A DNA stretch of 64,000 bases, taken from Nonomuraea gerenzanensis (GTDB lineage: Bacteria; Actinomycetota; Actinomycetes; Streptosporangiales; Streptosporangiaceae). The translations under genes were made by a program, and so were the position numbers. The notes below the pieces were generated by a model. The model was not told the DNA's origin. It worked only from the letters and a program-made list of their open reading frames with translations, and searched no databases. Location of the stretch: NCBI RefSeq assembly GCF_020215645.1, contig NZ_CP084058.1:5270001-5334000 (forward strand). The letters are read 5' to 3'. Positions 34,323 through 43,772 of this stretch are shown piece after piece; within the stretch, counting starts at the first letter, position 1; every line of letters begins with the position of its first letter.

Positions 34323-34547
34323 TCAGCGCTGGACGCAGCCTGCTGATTCCGACGACACGATGGGTACCTTGACGCCGATGGCGGCCGCTTCGACGTCCTG
34401 CACGCAGACGTTGTTGTCGTTCAGGACGCTGTTGCCGTTGAGCGCGTCGATGCCGCCGGGGACGGTCGCCGCCGCCGGACCGGCGACGGCGGCCAGCGCG
34501 AAGGCGCCGGCGAGAGTGATGGTGGCGATCCGGGTTGAGTGACGCAT
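34323..34547 (-). CDS. Small secreted protein, two cysteines
   Basis: 74 aa. A signal peptide (RIATITLAGAFALAAVAGPAAA) leaves a mature peptide of ~47 residues: GGIDALNGNSVLNDNNVCV, then VKVPIVSSESAGC near the end. The two Cys are 22 residues apart and could form one disulphide. Size, export and Asn/Val content recall chaplin or rodlin surface proteins of sporulating actinomycetes, but no signature is exact. GAAGGGCATTT before the ATG provides a ribosome site. Confidence 0.75.
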   Translation of the reverse strand: MRHSTRIATITLAGAFALAAVAGPAAATVPGGIDALNGNSVLNDNNVCVQDVEAAAIGVKVPIVSSESAGCVQR

Positions 34548-34764
34548 GAAATGCCCTTCTGTGAGTGGAGGGGACCATGGATTGTCGTGTGTTGATTTAG
34601 CCGTTCCCGATGGTTACTCAACGTAGCGAGCGGTTACGGTGTGCTGTCACGGGTGCGAGCGAGGCTTGTCGAACCCGCAACCCCCTTGCGTGCGTCTAAG
34701 CACCGCCGCGGGCCCGTCGTGCCCGGTGGCGTGAGAAGGTGAGCGGCAGGTAACCGTTCGACCG

Positions 34765-35544
34765 ATGAGTGAGGATCCCGTGCCTTCAAACCAGGCTGAA
34801 GACACCGGCGGCGTGCGCAGCGTGCAGCGGGCGTTCGACATCCTGTCACTGCTCACCGAGGACCGCCGGACGCTGACGATCCGCGAGGTGGTGGACGAGA
34901 CGGGGCTGGCCAAGACCACCGCCCTGCGGATGTTGCAGACGCTGGAGCACATGGGGCTGCTGTGGGCCACGCCGAAGGGTTACGCGGCGGGCCCGGCCCT
35001 GTGGCGGTGGGCGCACCTGGCCCGCAACGCCTGGGAGCTGCCGCCGGAGACCGTGCAGCTCATGCGGGAGCTGGGGGCGCGGCAGCGGGAGACCGTCAAC
35101 CTGTACGTGCTGCGCGACGTGCACCGCGTGTGCATCGCGCAGCAGGAGAGCCCGCAGCCGCTGCGGCACGTCGTGCGCGTGGGCGACGAGCTGCCGCTGT
35201 GGGCGGGCGCGTCCTCGAAGGTGCTGCTCAAGGACGCCCCTGAGCGGCTGCTCGAACGGGTGGCGCGCGCCTCGCCGTACGGGCAGGAGCACGTGGCGAC
35301 GCTGCGGGAGTGGGCCGCGCGGGCCGAGCGCGACGGGTACGCCGTCAGCCACGGCGAACGCGAGCCGGGGCTGTCGGCGGTGGCCGTCCCGGTCACCGGG
35401 GGATCGAAGGCCACGGTCGCCGCGCTCACGCTGAGCGGGCCGAGTGTGCGCTTCACCGCCGAACGTGTCGAGGAGTTCACGGCCGACCTGGTCGAGGTGG
35501 CCAGGCGCATGTCGGAGCGCGGGTTCGAGCACCCCCTCGGCTGA
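34765..35544 (+). CDS. IclR family transcriptional regulator
   Basis: 259 aa. N-terminal winged helix (SVQRAFDILSLLTEDRRTLT, REVVDETGLAKTTALRMLQTL) and C-terminal effector domain (LYVLRDVHRVCIAQQES, ASSKVLLKDAPERLL, GLSAVAVPVTGG). IclR proteins often govern aromatic or acid catabolism; the nearby LigB remnant fits that history. An in-frame GTG at 34780 has a better ribosome site (GTGAGGA) and would shorten the protein by five residues. The 217-bp upstream gap has direct GGTTAC repeats at 34611 and 34631 and a GGTAACC palindrome at 34749-34755. Confidence 0.93.
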   Translation: MSEDPVPSNQAEDTGGVRSVQRAFDILSLLTEDRRTLTIREVVDETGLAKTTALRMLQTLEHMGLLWATPKGYAAGPALWRWAHLARNAWELPPETVQLMRELGARQRETVNLYVLRDVHRVCIAQQESPQPLRHVVRVGDELPLWAGASSKVLLKDAPERLLERVARASPYGQEHVATLREWAARAERDGYAVSHGEREPGLSAVAVPVTGGSKATVAALTLSGPSVRFTAERVEEFTADLVEVARRMSERGFEHPLG

Positions 35545-35561
35545 GCCGCCCAGGGGCGCGG

Positions 35562-36569
35562 TCAGGTCAGGGCGTCGAGGGCGCGGTCGACGTCGTCCCG
35601 CGTCGTGTAGAGGTGGAAGCTGGCGCGCACCTTGCCCGCCCGCACGGCGGCGCGGATCCCGGCCGCCGCCAGCCGTTCCCCCGGCGCGTCCACCGAGACG
35701 ATGGCGGAGTCGGACGGCGGCAGGCCGAGGCCCGTCAGGAAGCGGTTGGCCAGCGCCACGTCGTGGTCGCGGACACGTTCGACGCCGAGCTCGTTCAGCA
35801 GCTCGATCGCGGGCGCGGCCCCGACGAAGGAGAACCAGGCCGGCGACAGGTCGAACGCCCGCGCGTCGCCGGCCAGCCGCAGCGGCGGGCCGTAGTAGGA
35901 GCCGCCCTCGTCGGCGCCGCCGTACCAGTTGGCGGCCAGCGGGCGCATGCGCTCGCGCACGCGCGGCGACAGGTAGGCGAACGCCGCCCCGCGCGGCGCC
36001 ATCAGCCACTTGTACGCCGCGCAGGCCAGTACGTCCACCCCCGCGACCTCGACGGGCAGCCAGCCGCACGCCTGCGAGGCGTCCACGACGACCAGCGCGT
36101 CATGCTCGCGGGCGGCGGCCACGACGTCCGCGAGCGGCGTCACGTACCCGGTGGCCGACTGCACCAGGCTGAACGCCACGGCGGCGGTGCCGCGCGTGAC
36201 CGCCTCGGCCAGCCGGTCGGCGGGCACCGGCTCGACCCGGGCCGCCACCGCCCAGGGGAACAGGTTGCTGGTGAACTCGATCTCCGGCACCACGACCCTG
36301 GCGCCGGGCGGCAGCGCGGTGGCCACCACGGACATGATCTGGGACACGGTCGAGCTCACGCTCACGTCCGCGACGGGGGCCGAGACGAGGCGGGCGAAGG
36401 CGGCCCTGGCACGCCCGACGGAGGCGTCCCACGGCTTCCAGTCGGTGGCGCCGTGCCGCCAGTCGGTCAGCACGGCCTGCAGCTCCTCGAAGGCGGGGCG
36501 AGGGGGCAGGCCGTAGGAGGCGGTGTTCAGCCAGCCGGGGGCCGCGTCCCAGAGCTCGGTGACGTCCAT
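35562..36569 (-). CDS. PLP-dependent aminotransferase class V-fold protein
   Basis: 335 aa, compact for the family. WLNTASYGLPPRPAFEEL opens the protein; the cofactor Asp-x-x-Gln region is VVVDASQACGWLPV and the Schiff-base Lys is in CAAYKWLMAPRG. Closest in style to isopenicillin-N-epimerase/cysteine-desulfurase-like enzymes, including EgtE of ergothioneine synthesis, but the other egt genes are absent here. It converges with the IclR gene (17 bp apart) and its 5' side borders the LigB remnant. Confidence 0.85.
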   Translation of the reverse strand: MDVTELWDAAPGWLNTASYGLPPRPAFEELQAVLTDWRHGATDWKPWDASVGRARAAFARLVSAPVADVSVSSTVSQIMSVVATALPPGARVVVPEIEFTSNLFPWAVAARVEPVPADRLAEAVTRGTAAVAFSLVQSATGYVTPLADVVAAAREHDALVVVDASQACGWLPVEVAGVDVLACAAYKWLMAPRGAAFAYLSPRVRERMRPLAANWYGGADEGGSYYGPPLRLAGDARAFDLSPAWFSFVGAAPAIELLNELGVERVRDHDVALANRFLTGLGLPPSDSAIVSVDAPGERLAAAGIRAAVRAGKVRASFHLYTTRDDVDRALDALT

Positions 36570-36610
36570 GGTCCCAGCGTAGGGGCGGGGTCAGTGGAAA
36601 TCTACGTTGT

Positions 36611-36841
36611 AAAGGCGGACTGGCGCCGGACGTACTGATCGTATTCACCTCCGATCATTACCACACGTTCTTCGTCGAGAGCGTGCCGATCTTCGGCATC
36701 GGGGTGGCCGAGTCGGCCGCCGGGCCGAGCGACTACGCGGAGCTGCCTCGGTGCGAGGTGCGGATCGAGGCGGGGCTCGCCAGGCGGATCCGGGCGAGCG
36801 TGGTGCGGGCGGAGTTCGACGTGGGGATGAGCCAGGAGTTC
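36611..36841 (+). pseudogene. Fragment of LigB-type class III extradiol dioxygenase
   Basis: The frame reads PDVLIVFTSDHYHTFFVESV, PIFGIGVAES, then ARRIRASVVRAEFDVGMSQE. This matches the central part of LigB/2,3-dihydroxyphenylpropionate-dioxygenase-like proteins, in which the SDH-x-FF segment carries an iron-ligand region. Both ends are missing: upstream the frame runs into the aminotransferase promoter, and downstream homology stops at EFG, 10-15 bp from the 3' end of the ABC ATPase gene. About 75 residues of a normally ~280-residue enzyme survive, so this is a relic. Confidence 0.65.
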
Positions 36842-36854
36842 GGATCCGCGCCGC

Positions 36855-37643
36855 CTACCGCTGAGGGGCGGGCGGCGGCTCGCCGACGGCGCGGCGGGCG
36901 CCGAGCACCTCGTGCAGCTCGGCCGAGCAGCGGGCCAGGTCGGCGGCGTAGGCGTGCTGGCCGAGGGTGCGCGGCCGGGGCACGGCCACGTCCACGACGG
37001 TGAGGATGCGGCCGGGGCGCGGGGTCAGGACGACGACGCGGTCGGCGAGCAGCACGGCCTCCTCGATCGAGTGGGTGACGAGCACGACGGTGGCGGCGTG
37101 CTCCATGTGGATCTGCTGCAGCTCGATCGACAGCTCCTCGCGGGTGAGCGCGTCGAGGGCGGAGAACGGCTCGTCCATGAGCAGCACGCGGGGCCACTGG
37201 ATGAGCGCCCGGCACAGCGCGACCCGCTGCTGCATGCCGCCGGACAGCTCGTGGGGCAGCCGCCGGTGGAAGGACTCCAGCCCGACCATCTCCAGCAGCC
37301 GGAAGGCGTGGGCGCGGTGCTCCTGACGGGGCCAGCCGAAGATCTCGACGGGCAGCAGGACGTTGTCGAGCACGCTGCGCCAGGGCAGCAGGGCGGGGCG
37401 CTGGAACATGATGGCGACGTCGCGGCGGGGTTTGACGACGGGCTCGCCGCCGACGCGTACCTCTCCCGAGGTGGCGGTGAGCAGCCCGGCGATGAGGCGC
37501 AGCAGCGTGGACTTGCCGCAGCCGGAGCGGCCCACGACGGCGGTGAACTCGCCGTCGGCCACGTCGAGGTCGAGGTCGCGCAGCGCTTCCACCTCGCCGC
37601 GGCGCCCGCCGAACACCTGGGAAACCTCGCGCAGCAGGATCAC
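36855..37643 (-). CDS. ABC importer ATP-binding protein (SsuB/TauB-like)
   Basis: 262 aa, GTG start with AGGAGG 8 nt upstream. Walker A GRSGCGKST, Q-loop FQRPALLPWRSV, signature LSGGMQQRVALCRAL, Walker B VLLMDEPFSALD and switch His in VLVTHSIEEAV. The sequence class belongs to nitrate/sulfonate/taurine-type importers. It is transcribed away from its presumed binding protein and permease, which start 74 bp on the other side. Confidence 0.93.
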   Translation of the reverse strand: MILLREVSQVFGGRRGEVEALRDLDLDVADGEFTAVVGRSGCGKSTLLRLIAGLLTATSGEVRVGGEPVVKPRRDVAIMFQRPALLPWRSVLDNVLLPVEIFGWPRQEHRAHAFRLLEMVGLESFHRRLPHELSGGMQQRVALCRALIQWPRVLLMDEPFSALDALTREELSIELQQIHMEHAATVVLVTHSIEEAVLLADRVVVLTPRPGRILTVVDVAVPRPRTLGQHAYAADLARCSAELHEVLGARRAVGEPPPAPQR

Positions 37644-37716
37644 CTCGGGACCTCCTGATCCCGATGGTATGCCGAGTCACGGCCCGCGACATATTGACCG
37701 TCGTGCAGGGTCCGTC

Positions 37717-38748
37717 ATGATCTGGGGCATGAGGCGACTGCCGCGCGTCATCACGATCACCGTTCTGGTCGCGACGTCCTTCCTCCCCGCCGCCTGCGGC
37801 TCGGGGGCGCAGGAGCCGTCGCCGGCCCGGCCGGCCGCCGATCGGGTCACCTGGGTGACCGGGTTCGGCGCGTTCGGGCGGGAGGCCTATGTCTACGTCG
37901 CGCAGGAGAAGGGCTTCTTCAGGGAGGCCGGGATCGAGGTGGCCGTGCAGCCCGGCCAGGGCAGCGGTGAGAACCTGGCCGCGGTGCTCGGCGGCCGGGC
38001 GCAGTTCGCCGCCGTGGACTTCACGGCCACGCTGATCAGCGCCGCCGGGGGCAAGGCGGAGGGCGCGGTCGCGGTGGCGGCGCTGCACCAGCGCACGCTG
38101 GCCGCGCTGATGACGCTGGGCGACAGCGGCATCAGCCGGCCGAAGGACCTGGAGGGCAGGACGGTGGCCGACACGGCGTCGTCGGTGATCAGAATGATGT
38201 TCCCCAGCTATGCCCGGCTGACCGGGCTGGACGCCTCGAAGGTGAAGTGGGTCAGCCTGGAGCCCGCCCAGCTCGCCGCGAACCTGGCCTCCGGGCAGGT
38301 GGACGCGATCGGCCAGTACGTGGTCGGCCAGCCCACGGTGCGTAACGCCGCCAAGGGCAAGGAGGTCACGGTCCTGCCGTTCGGGGACGTCATCACCGAC
38401 CTGTACGGCTCGGCGGTGACCACCTCCACCGCGGTCGCGACCGGCCGGCCCGACCTGGTCAGGCGGTTCACCGGCGCGCTGCTCAAGGGCCTGGCGTACG
38501 CGGTCGAGCACCCGCAGGAGACGGCGCGGATCCTGGTCGCCGAGCAGCCCGCGCAGAAGGCCGAGGTGGCCGCCGCGGAGCTGACCCTGATGGCCTCGTA
38601 CGTGCGCCCGGAGGGCGGGGCGCCGATGGGCACGATGAGCAGGGAACGCGTGGAGCGGGCGATCACCGTGCTGCGCACCGCCGGGGCGTTCGAGGAGCAG
38701 CTGACGCCGGAGTCGGTGGTCGCGTTCGACCTGCTGCCCCAGGGCTGA
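37717..38748 (+). CDS. ABC importer substrate-binding lipoprotein (SsuA/NMT1-like)
   Basis: 343 aa. A signal with lipobox (VLVATSFLPAACG) anchors it outside the membrane. YVYVAQEKGFFREAGIEV is the family's opening strand-helix motif, followed by GENLAAVLGGRAQFAAVDF and LASGQVDAIGQYVVGQP. The ATG at 37717 has CAGGG 6 nt upstream; ATG 37729 is an alternative. The ligand could be a sulfonate, an aromatic acid or a pyrimidine precursor; the neighbouring LigB fragment hints at aromatics. Confidence 0.92.
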   Translation: MIWGMRRLPRVITITVLVATSFLPAACGSGAQEPSPARPAADRVTWVTGFGAFGREAYVYVAQEKGFFREAGIEVAVQPGQGSGENLAAVLGGRAQFAAVDFTATLISAAGGKAEGAVAVAALHQRTLAALMTLGDSGISRPKDLEGRTVADTASSVIRMMFPSYARLTGLDASKVKWVSLEPAQLAANLASGQVDAIGQYVVGQPTVRNAAKGKEVTVLPFGDVITDLYGSAVTTSTAVATGRPDLVRRFTGALLKGLAYAVEHPQETARILVAEQPAQKAEVAAAELTLMASYVRPEGGAPMGTMSRERVERAITVLRTAGAFEEQLTPESVVAFDLLPQG

Positions 38749-38752
38749 GCGG

Positions 38753-39529
38753 GTGGAGCGCGGCCGGGACGCGGCGACCGCGGCGGCCTGGTCCACGCTG
38801 GGCGTGGTCGTCGCGGTCGGCGCGTGGGCGCTGGTGGCCTCGGCGTTCGCGATTCCGGAGATCGTCCTGCCGTCGCCCGCGGACGTGGTGGCGGCGTTCC
38901 TGCGGATCCCCGGTTACCTGCTGGAGCAGGCGGTGATCACGCTGGGGGAGACGGTGCTCGGGTTCGTGCTGTCGGTGGCCTGCGGGCTGGTGATCGGGAT
39001 GGTGATCGCGGCGTTCCGGGTGGCGGAGCTGATGTTCTATCCGCTGCTGGTGGCCTTCAACGCGGTCCCGAAGGTGGCGCTGGCGCCGCTGCTGGTGGTG
39101 TGGATGGGGTTCGGCCAGCAGCCGAAGGTGGTGATGGCGTTGCTGGTGTGCTTCTTCCCGGTGGTGCTGTCGGTGGCGGGCGGGCTGGCCTCGACGCCGC
39201 CCGAGCTGGTGGAGCTGGCCAGGTCGCTGGACACGCCGCGGTGGCAGGCGTTCGTGAAGATCCGCTTTCCCGGCGCGTTGCCGCAGGTGTTCGTGGGGTT
39301 GAAGGTGGCGATGCCGCTGGCGTCGGTGGGTGCGGTGATCGGGGAGTTCAGCGCGGGGGACGCCGGGCTGGGGTTCGTGATCGTGCAGGCGGGCGGTAGC
39401 TCGGACACGGCGCTGGCGTTCGCCGCCATCGGGCTGCTCGGCGTCATGAGCATCGCGTTGTTCTACGCGCTGGTGCTGGCCGAGCGGCTGCTGCTGCCCT
39501 GGGTGCGGGAGACGGCGGCCGTCCGCTGA
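38753..39529 (+). CDS. ABC importer permease (SsuC/TauC-like)
   Basis: 258 aa, GTG start 4 bp after the binding-protein stop. Around six membrane helices; the ATPase-contact EAA loop reads ELARSLDTPRWQAFVKIRFPGALP. FNAVPKVALAPLLVVWMGFG is the characteristic SsuC segment. With the ATPase at 36855 and the binding protein it completes one importer, split over two divergent transcripts. Confidence 0.93.
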   Translation: MERGRDAATAAAWSTLGVVVAVGAWALVASAFAIPEIVLPSPADVVAAFLRIPGYLLEQAVITLGETVLGFVLSVACGLVIGMVIAAFRVAELMFYPLLVAFNAVPKVALAPLLVVWMGFGQQPKVVMALLVCFFPVVLSVAGGLASTPPELVELARSLDTPRWQAFVKIRFPGALPQVFVGLKVAMPLASVGAVIGEFSAGDAGLGFVIVQAGGSSDTALAFAAIGLLGVMSIALFYALVLAERLLLPWVRETAAVR

Positions 39530-39596
39530 GCCACTCACCACTGAGCCTCTCACCACGAGGTCGCGCTGCCTGCGTGGTGCGCTTGCGGCGTGGGCG

Positions 39597-39608
39597 GGTA
39601 CGCGTACC
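39597..39608. promoter_or_regulatory. GGTACGCGTACC perfect palindrome
   Basis: Lies 30 bp before the acyl-CoA synthetase start. A 12-bp perfect dyad in this position suggests an operator. The gap 39530-39596 otherwise holds only a short CTCACCACTGAGCCTCTCACCAC direct duplication. Confidence 0.4.
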
Positions 39609-39638
39609 TTCTGTCCTGACGAAAGGCGTGGTGCGCAG

Positions 39639-41189
39639 ATGCTCGGAAGGCTGATCGACCTGGGCGGTTTCGGAATCGAGGCCGCCTCCGCGCTCATCCG
39701 CAACGGACTCCTGGGCCCGGTGCACCCCTCGGTGCTCGCCCGCGTCGTGGAGGCGTACCGGCACTTCCACCTCAGCCCCGCCACGGGCCTGGCCGCCGCG
39801 GCGGCGCGCTGGCCCGACCGGCCGGCCGTCATCGACGAGGCGGGGACGCTCACGTTCGCCGAGCTCGACGCCCGCGCCGCGGCGCTGGCGGCGGGCCTGC
39901 ACCGCCGGCTCGGCATCGAGCCGGGCAGGACGGTGGCGGTCATGTGGCCCAACGACCGCGGGTTCGCCGAGGTGGTGGCGGCCGTGTCCCGGCTCGGCGC
40001 CGACCTGCTGCTCCTGAACACCGGGCTGGCGGGGCCGCGCCTGCGGGACGTGCTGCGGCGCGAGCGCGTACACGCCCTCATCGCCGACCCCGGCCTGCCC
40101 CACGTGGACTTCGACGGACCCTGGACCGGAGATCTGGACGGGCTGATCCGGGAGGGCGGCTCCGGCGCGGGGGTGCCGTCGCCGCGGCGGGCGGGGCGGC
40201 TGGTGCTGCTCACGTCCGGGACGACCGGCGTGCCCAAGGGCGCGCCACGGCGGCTCTCCCCGGCCGCCGTGGCGGAGCCGTTCCTGTCGATGCTGGCGAC
40301 CGTGCCGGTGCGCGGCGGCGAGCCGATGCTCATCGCCCCGCCGCTGTTCCACGGTCTCGGCCTGCTCTGGTACGCCGCCGCGCTCGTGCTCGGCTGCCCG
40401 GTCGTGCTCATGCGGCGCTTCGACCCCGAGGCCGTCCTCGACGCCCTCGAACGGCACCGCGCCGGCACGCTGGTGGCCGTGCCGGTGATGCTGAAACGCC
40501 TCCTGGCGTGCACGCCCCGGCCGCTGCCGCACCTGCGGGTGGTCGTCTCGGGCGGCTCCGCGCTGCGCCCCGACCTGGCCACCGCGTTCATGAACACCTA
40601 CGGGGACGTCCTGTACAACCTCTACGGCTCCACCGAGGCCGGTTGGGCCGCCCTGGCCACGCCCGCCGACCTGCGCACCGCACCCGACACCGTCGGACGT
40701 CCTCCGCGCGGGGCGACCGTGCGCATCGAGGGGCCGGACGGGCGTGCGCAACCGGCCGGGCAGGTCGGGCGGGTGCTCGTCGGGGGCGGGCTGACGTTCG
40801 GCGCCGGGGGAGGGCCGGACGGCCTGCTGGCCACGGGCGACCTCGGGCACCGGGACCGGCGGGGCCTGCTGTTCATCGACGGCCGCGACGACGACATGAT
40901 CGTCTCCGGTGGCGAGAACGTGTTCCCGCAGGAGGTGGAGAACGTCCTGGCCCGCGTCCCGGGCGTGGCGGATGTGGCGGTGCTGGGGGTGCCGGACGAG
41001 GAGTACGGGCAGCGGCTGGCCGCTTACGTGGTGGCGGCCGATGGGGCGCGGTTGTCGGCGGAGGAGCTCCGGCGGGCGGTCAAGGAGTCGCTGGCCGGGT
41101 TCAAGGTGCCGCGTGATGTGGAGTTCGTGCCGTCCGTGCCGCGTAACCCGACGGGGAAGGTGGATCGGGACCGGCTCGTACGGGGATGA
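39639..41189 (+). CDS. AMP-binding acyl-CoA synthetase (FadD-like)
   Basis: 516 aa. The adenylating-enzyme motifs are in order: P-loop LLTSGTTGVPKGAPRR (~188), PPLFHGLGL, YGSTEAGWA, ATGDLGHRD, GRDDDMIVSGGENVFPQEVE and the catalytic Lys in NPTGKVDRD. An N-terminal ~40-residue extension (LGGFGIEAASALIRNGLLGP) is as in mycobacterial FadD12-like proteins. It should activate a fatty or aromatic acid to its CoA ester. It follows the ABC importer, so it could act on the imported acid; that link is inference. Confidence 0.92.
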   Translation: MLGRLIDLGGFGIEAASALIRNGLLGPVHPSVLARVVEAYRHFHLSPATGLAAAAARWPDRPAVIDEAGTLTFAELDARAAALAAGLHRRLGIEPGRTVAVMWPNDRGFAEVVAAVSRLGADLLLLNTGLAGPRLRDVLRRERVHALIADPGLPHVDFDGPWTGDLDGLIREGGSGAGVPSPRRAGRLVLLTSGTTGVPKGAPRRLSPAAVAEPFLSMLATVPVRGGEPMLIAPPLFHGLGLLWYAAALVLGCPVVLMRRFDPEAVLDALERHRAGTLVAVPVMLKRLLACTPRPLPHLRVVVSGGSALRPDLATAFMNTYGDVLYNLYGSTEAGWAALATPADLRTAPDTVGRPPRGATVRIEGPDGRAQPAGQVGRVLVGGGLTFGAGGGPDGLLATGDLGHRDRRGLLFIDGRDDDMIVSGGENVFPQEVENVLARVPGVADVAVLGVPDEEYGQRLAAYVVAADGARLSAEELRRAVKESLAGFKVPRDVEFVPSVPRNPTGKVDRDRLVRG

Positions 41190-41264
41190 GCCCCCCTCGT
41201 CCGGCTGGCATGATCCCCGGATCGCCGCCCGCGCCTCACCTCCGGAGCACGCCCCCCACGGGCC

Positions 41265-42314
<1,050 letters not shown>

Positions 42315-42325
42315 GATTCCATCCT

Positions 42326-42349
42326 TTAACGGGTCAGATTTCCCGTTAA
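42326..42349. promoter_or_regulatory. TTAACGGG-N8-CCCGTTAA operator
   Basis: Perfect 8-bp arms in the leader of the aldo/keto reductase gene, with further AACGG half-sites at 42352 and 42365. It is the most AT-rich stretch nearby. The cognate regulator is not in the immediate neighbourhood. Confidence 0.65.
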
Positions 42350-42382
42350 GAACGGTAGCACACTAACGGCAAATTTGTTTCA

Positions 42383-42538
42383 TTAGAGGGGGGTGCGGTG
42401 GCCGAACAGGCAGAACAAGCCCAGGCCGGCGAGCAGGAACGCCGGCAGGAGCAGCGCGCCTGCCGGCGCGGCCTGCCAGGACGGTGCGCCACCGGTGGAC
42501 AGCGCCATGAGGAGCAGGCCGGGGAGGGTGAGGAGGCT
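42383..42538 (-). pseudogene. C-terminal scrap of a membrane protein
   Basis: On the minus strand a frame opened by a TGA at 42541 encodes about 50 residues: LTLPGLLLMALSTGGAP, then AGALLLPAFLLAGLGLFCLFG, ending HRTPL and two stops. Two hydrophobic helices without a proper start suggest the tail of a transporter. It could also be a 41-residue membrane peptide starting at the ATG at 42508, but no ribosome site supports that. Confidence 0.35.
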
Positions 42539-42644
42539 TCAGCCTGCCGAGGGGGCTGGCGATGCGCCGCATGGCCGCACCGTATGGCGGCGCCGCATCG
42601 GTGCGTAGTGCCGCCGGGGGCCGAATGCCGTCCCCGGATCCGGG

Positions 42645-43769
42645 TCAGCCGGGCCGTTGCCCTGCCCGGTCGACGACGGCGGTCTCGACCAGGGCGTCCC
42701 AGTTGTGGATGTCGCCCTTCCTCATGGTGTCGAAGGGGCCGTCCTTGTGGTTCTTGACCACGATGGTGCGGTAACCCAGGTACTCGTACGTCCGCGGGTC
42801 GATGAAGATCTCGTCGCGCAGGTAGCCGTCCAGGACGTGGTAGAGGGTGATGCCCCGGCGGTCGAGCAGGTCGGAGGAGCCGTCCTCGTACCGGACGCCC
42901 GGGATCGCGGCCATGGCGCCGTACATGGCGGCACGGATCCTGGGCGGCAGCGCGGCGTCCCCCATGCCCAGCGCGATCAGCTGGAACGCCCACCTGTCCC
43001 GCTGCACGGAGGTCAGCGGCGGCGGCGCCTCCTCGGCCAGGCGGGCGGCCTCCTCAGGCGTCCTGCCTCTGGCCTGCGCCCGCTGCCGGGCACGCTCCAG
43101 CATGGACGCGCGATTCCTGGCGTGCTCGGCGTCGACCGTCTCGTAGATCCGGGCCAGCAACCGGTCGGCGTCGGCGGGCAGGGCGAGCAGGTAGGGGTAG
43201 GTCACCTCGAACTCCGACCCCTCGTGCACCGTGAGCTTGCCCCGCTCGATGGTGGCGAACGCCTGGTCGTCGAGCCGTCGCCACTGCTCGTGCGTGCTCG
43301 TCTTCGCCGGCTCGCCGCGCAACCACCGGCCGCCGTCCGTCCTGGTGCGCGCGCGCAGGCTCTTCACGTAGCCCCACTGCTTCGGCCCGGCCGTCCACGC
43401 CGGCTCCCCGCCGGCCAGCAGTGCCGCGTTGTCCGCCACGTCCTGGGCGTTCGCCACGGGACGCAGCCGCAGCTCGGCGATGGTGGGTGGCTGCGCCTGA
43501 GGGGGTCGCGGGTCCTCGCCCTGCCGGGGTGCGACCGTCACGGCCACAGCCAGCGCGACGGCGGCCCCGGCCAGCGGCGCCCACAGCGCCCGGCGCAGCC
43601 AGAACGCCCGCGGTGCCCACGCCGCCCGCAGCGGCCGGAGCTGACGGGGCCGCTCGTCGCGCCCTCCTCGCATGTGGGCGTTCAGGCGCGAACGTGCCGC
43701 GTCGATGGTCCTCGCGTCCGGCTCCGGCATCGTGTCGTGATGGCGGCGCAACTCGTCCAGCTCGTTCAT
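42645..43769 (-). CDS. CU044_5270-type membrane protein, sigma-factor partner
   Basis: 374 aa. A cytoplasmic N-terminus (MNELDELRRHHDTMPEPDARTI) comes before one membrane helix (~64-82), then a large outside domain with AGPKQWGYVKSLRAR, FEVTYPYLLALPADADRLLARIY and YGAMAAIPGVRYEDGSSDLLDRRGI. This is the actinomycete CU044_5270 family, normally encoded right after an ECF-like sigma gene and thought to act as its anti-sigma or sensor. It begins 3 bp after the sigma stop; its AGGAGG ribosome site lies within the sigma gene. Confidence 0.88.
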   Translation of the reverse strand: MNELDELRRHHDTMPEPDARTIDAARSRLNAHMRGGRDERPRQLRPLRAAWAPRAFWLRRALWAPLAGAAVALAVAVTVAPRQGEDPRPPQAQPPTIAELRLRPVANAQDVADNAALLAGGEPAWTAGPKQWGYVKSLRARTRTDGGRWLRGEPAKTSTHEQWRRLDDQAFATIERGKLTVHEGSEFEVTYPYLLALPADADRLLARIYETVDAEHARNRASMLERARQRAQARGRTPEEAARLAEEAPPPLTSVQRDRWAFQLIALGMGDAALPPRIRAAMYGAMAAIPGVRYEDGSSDLLDRRGITLYHVLDGYLRDEIFIDPRTYEYLGYRTIVVKNHKDGPFDTMRKGDIHNWDALVETAVVDRAGQRPG

Positions 43770-43772
43770 GAC

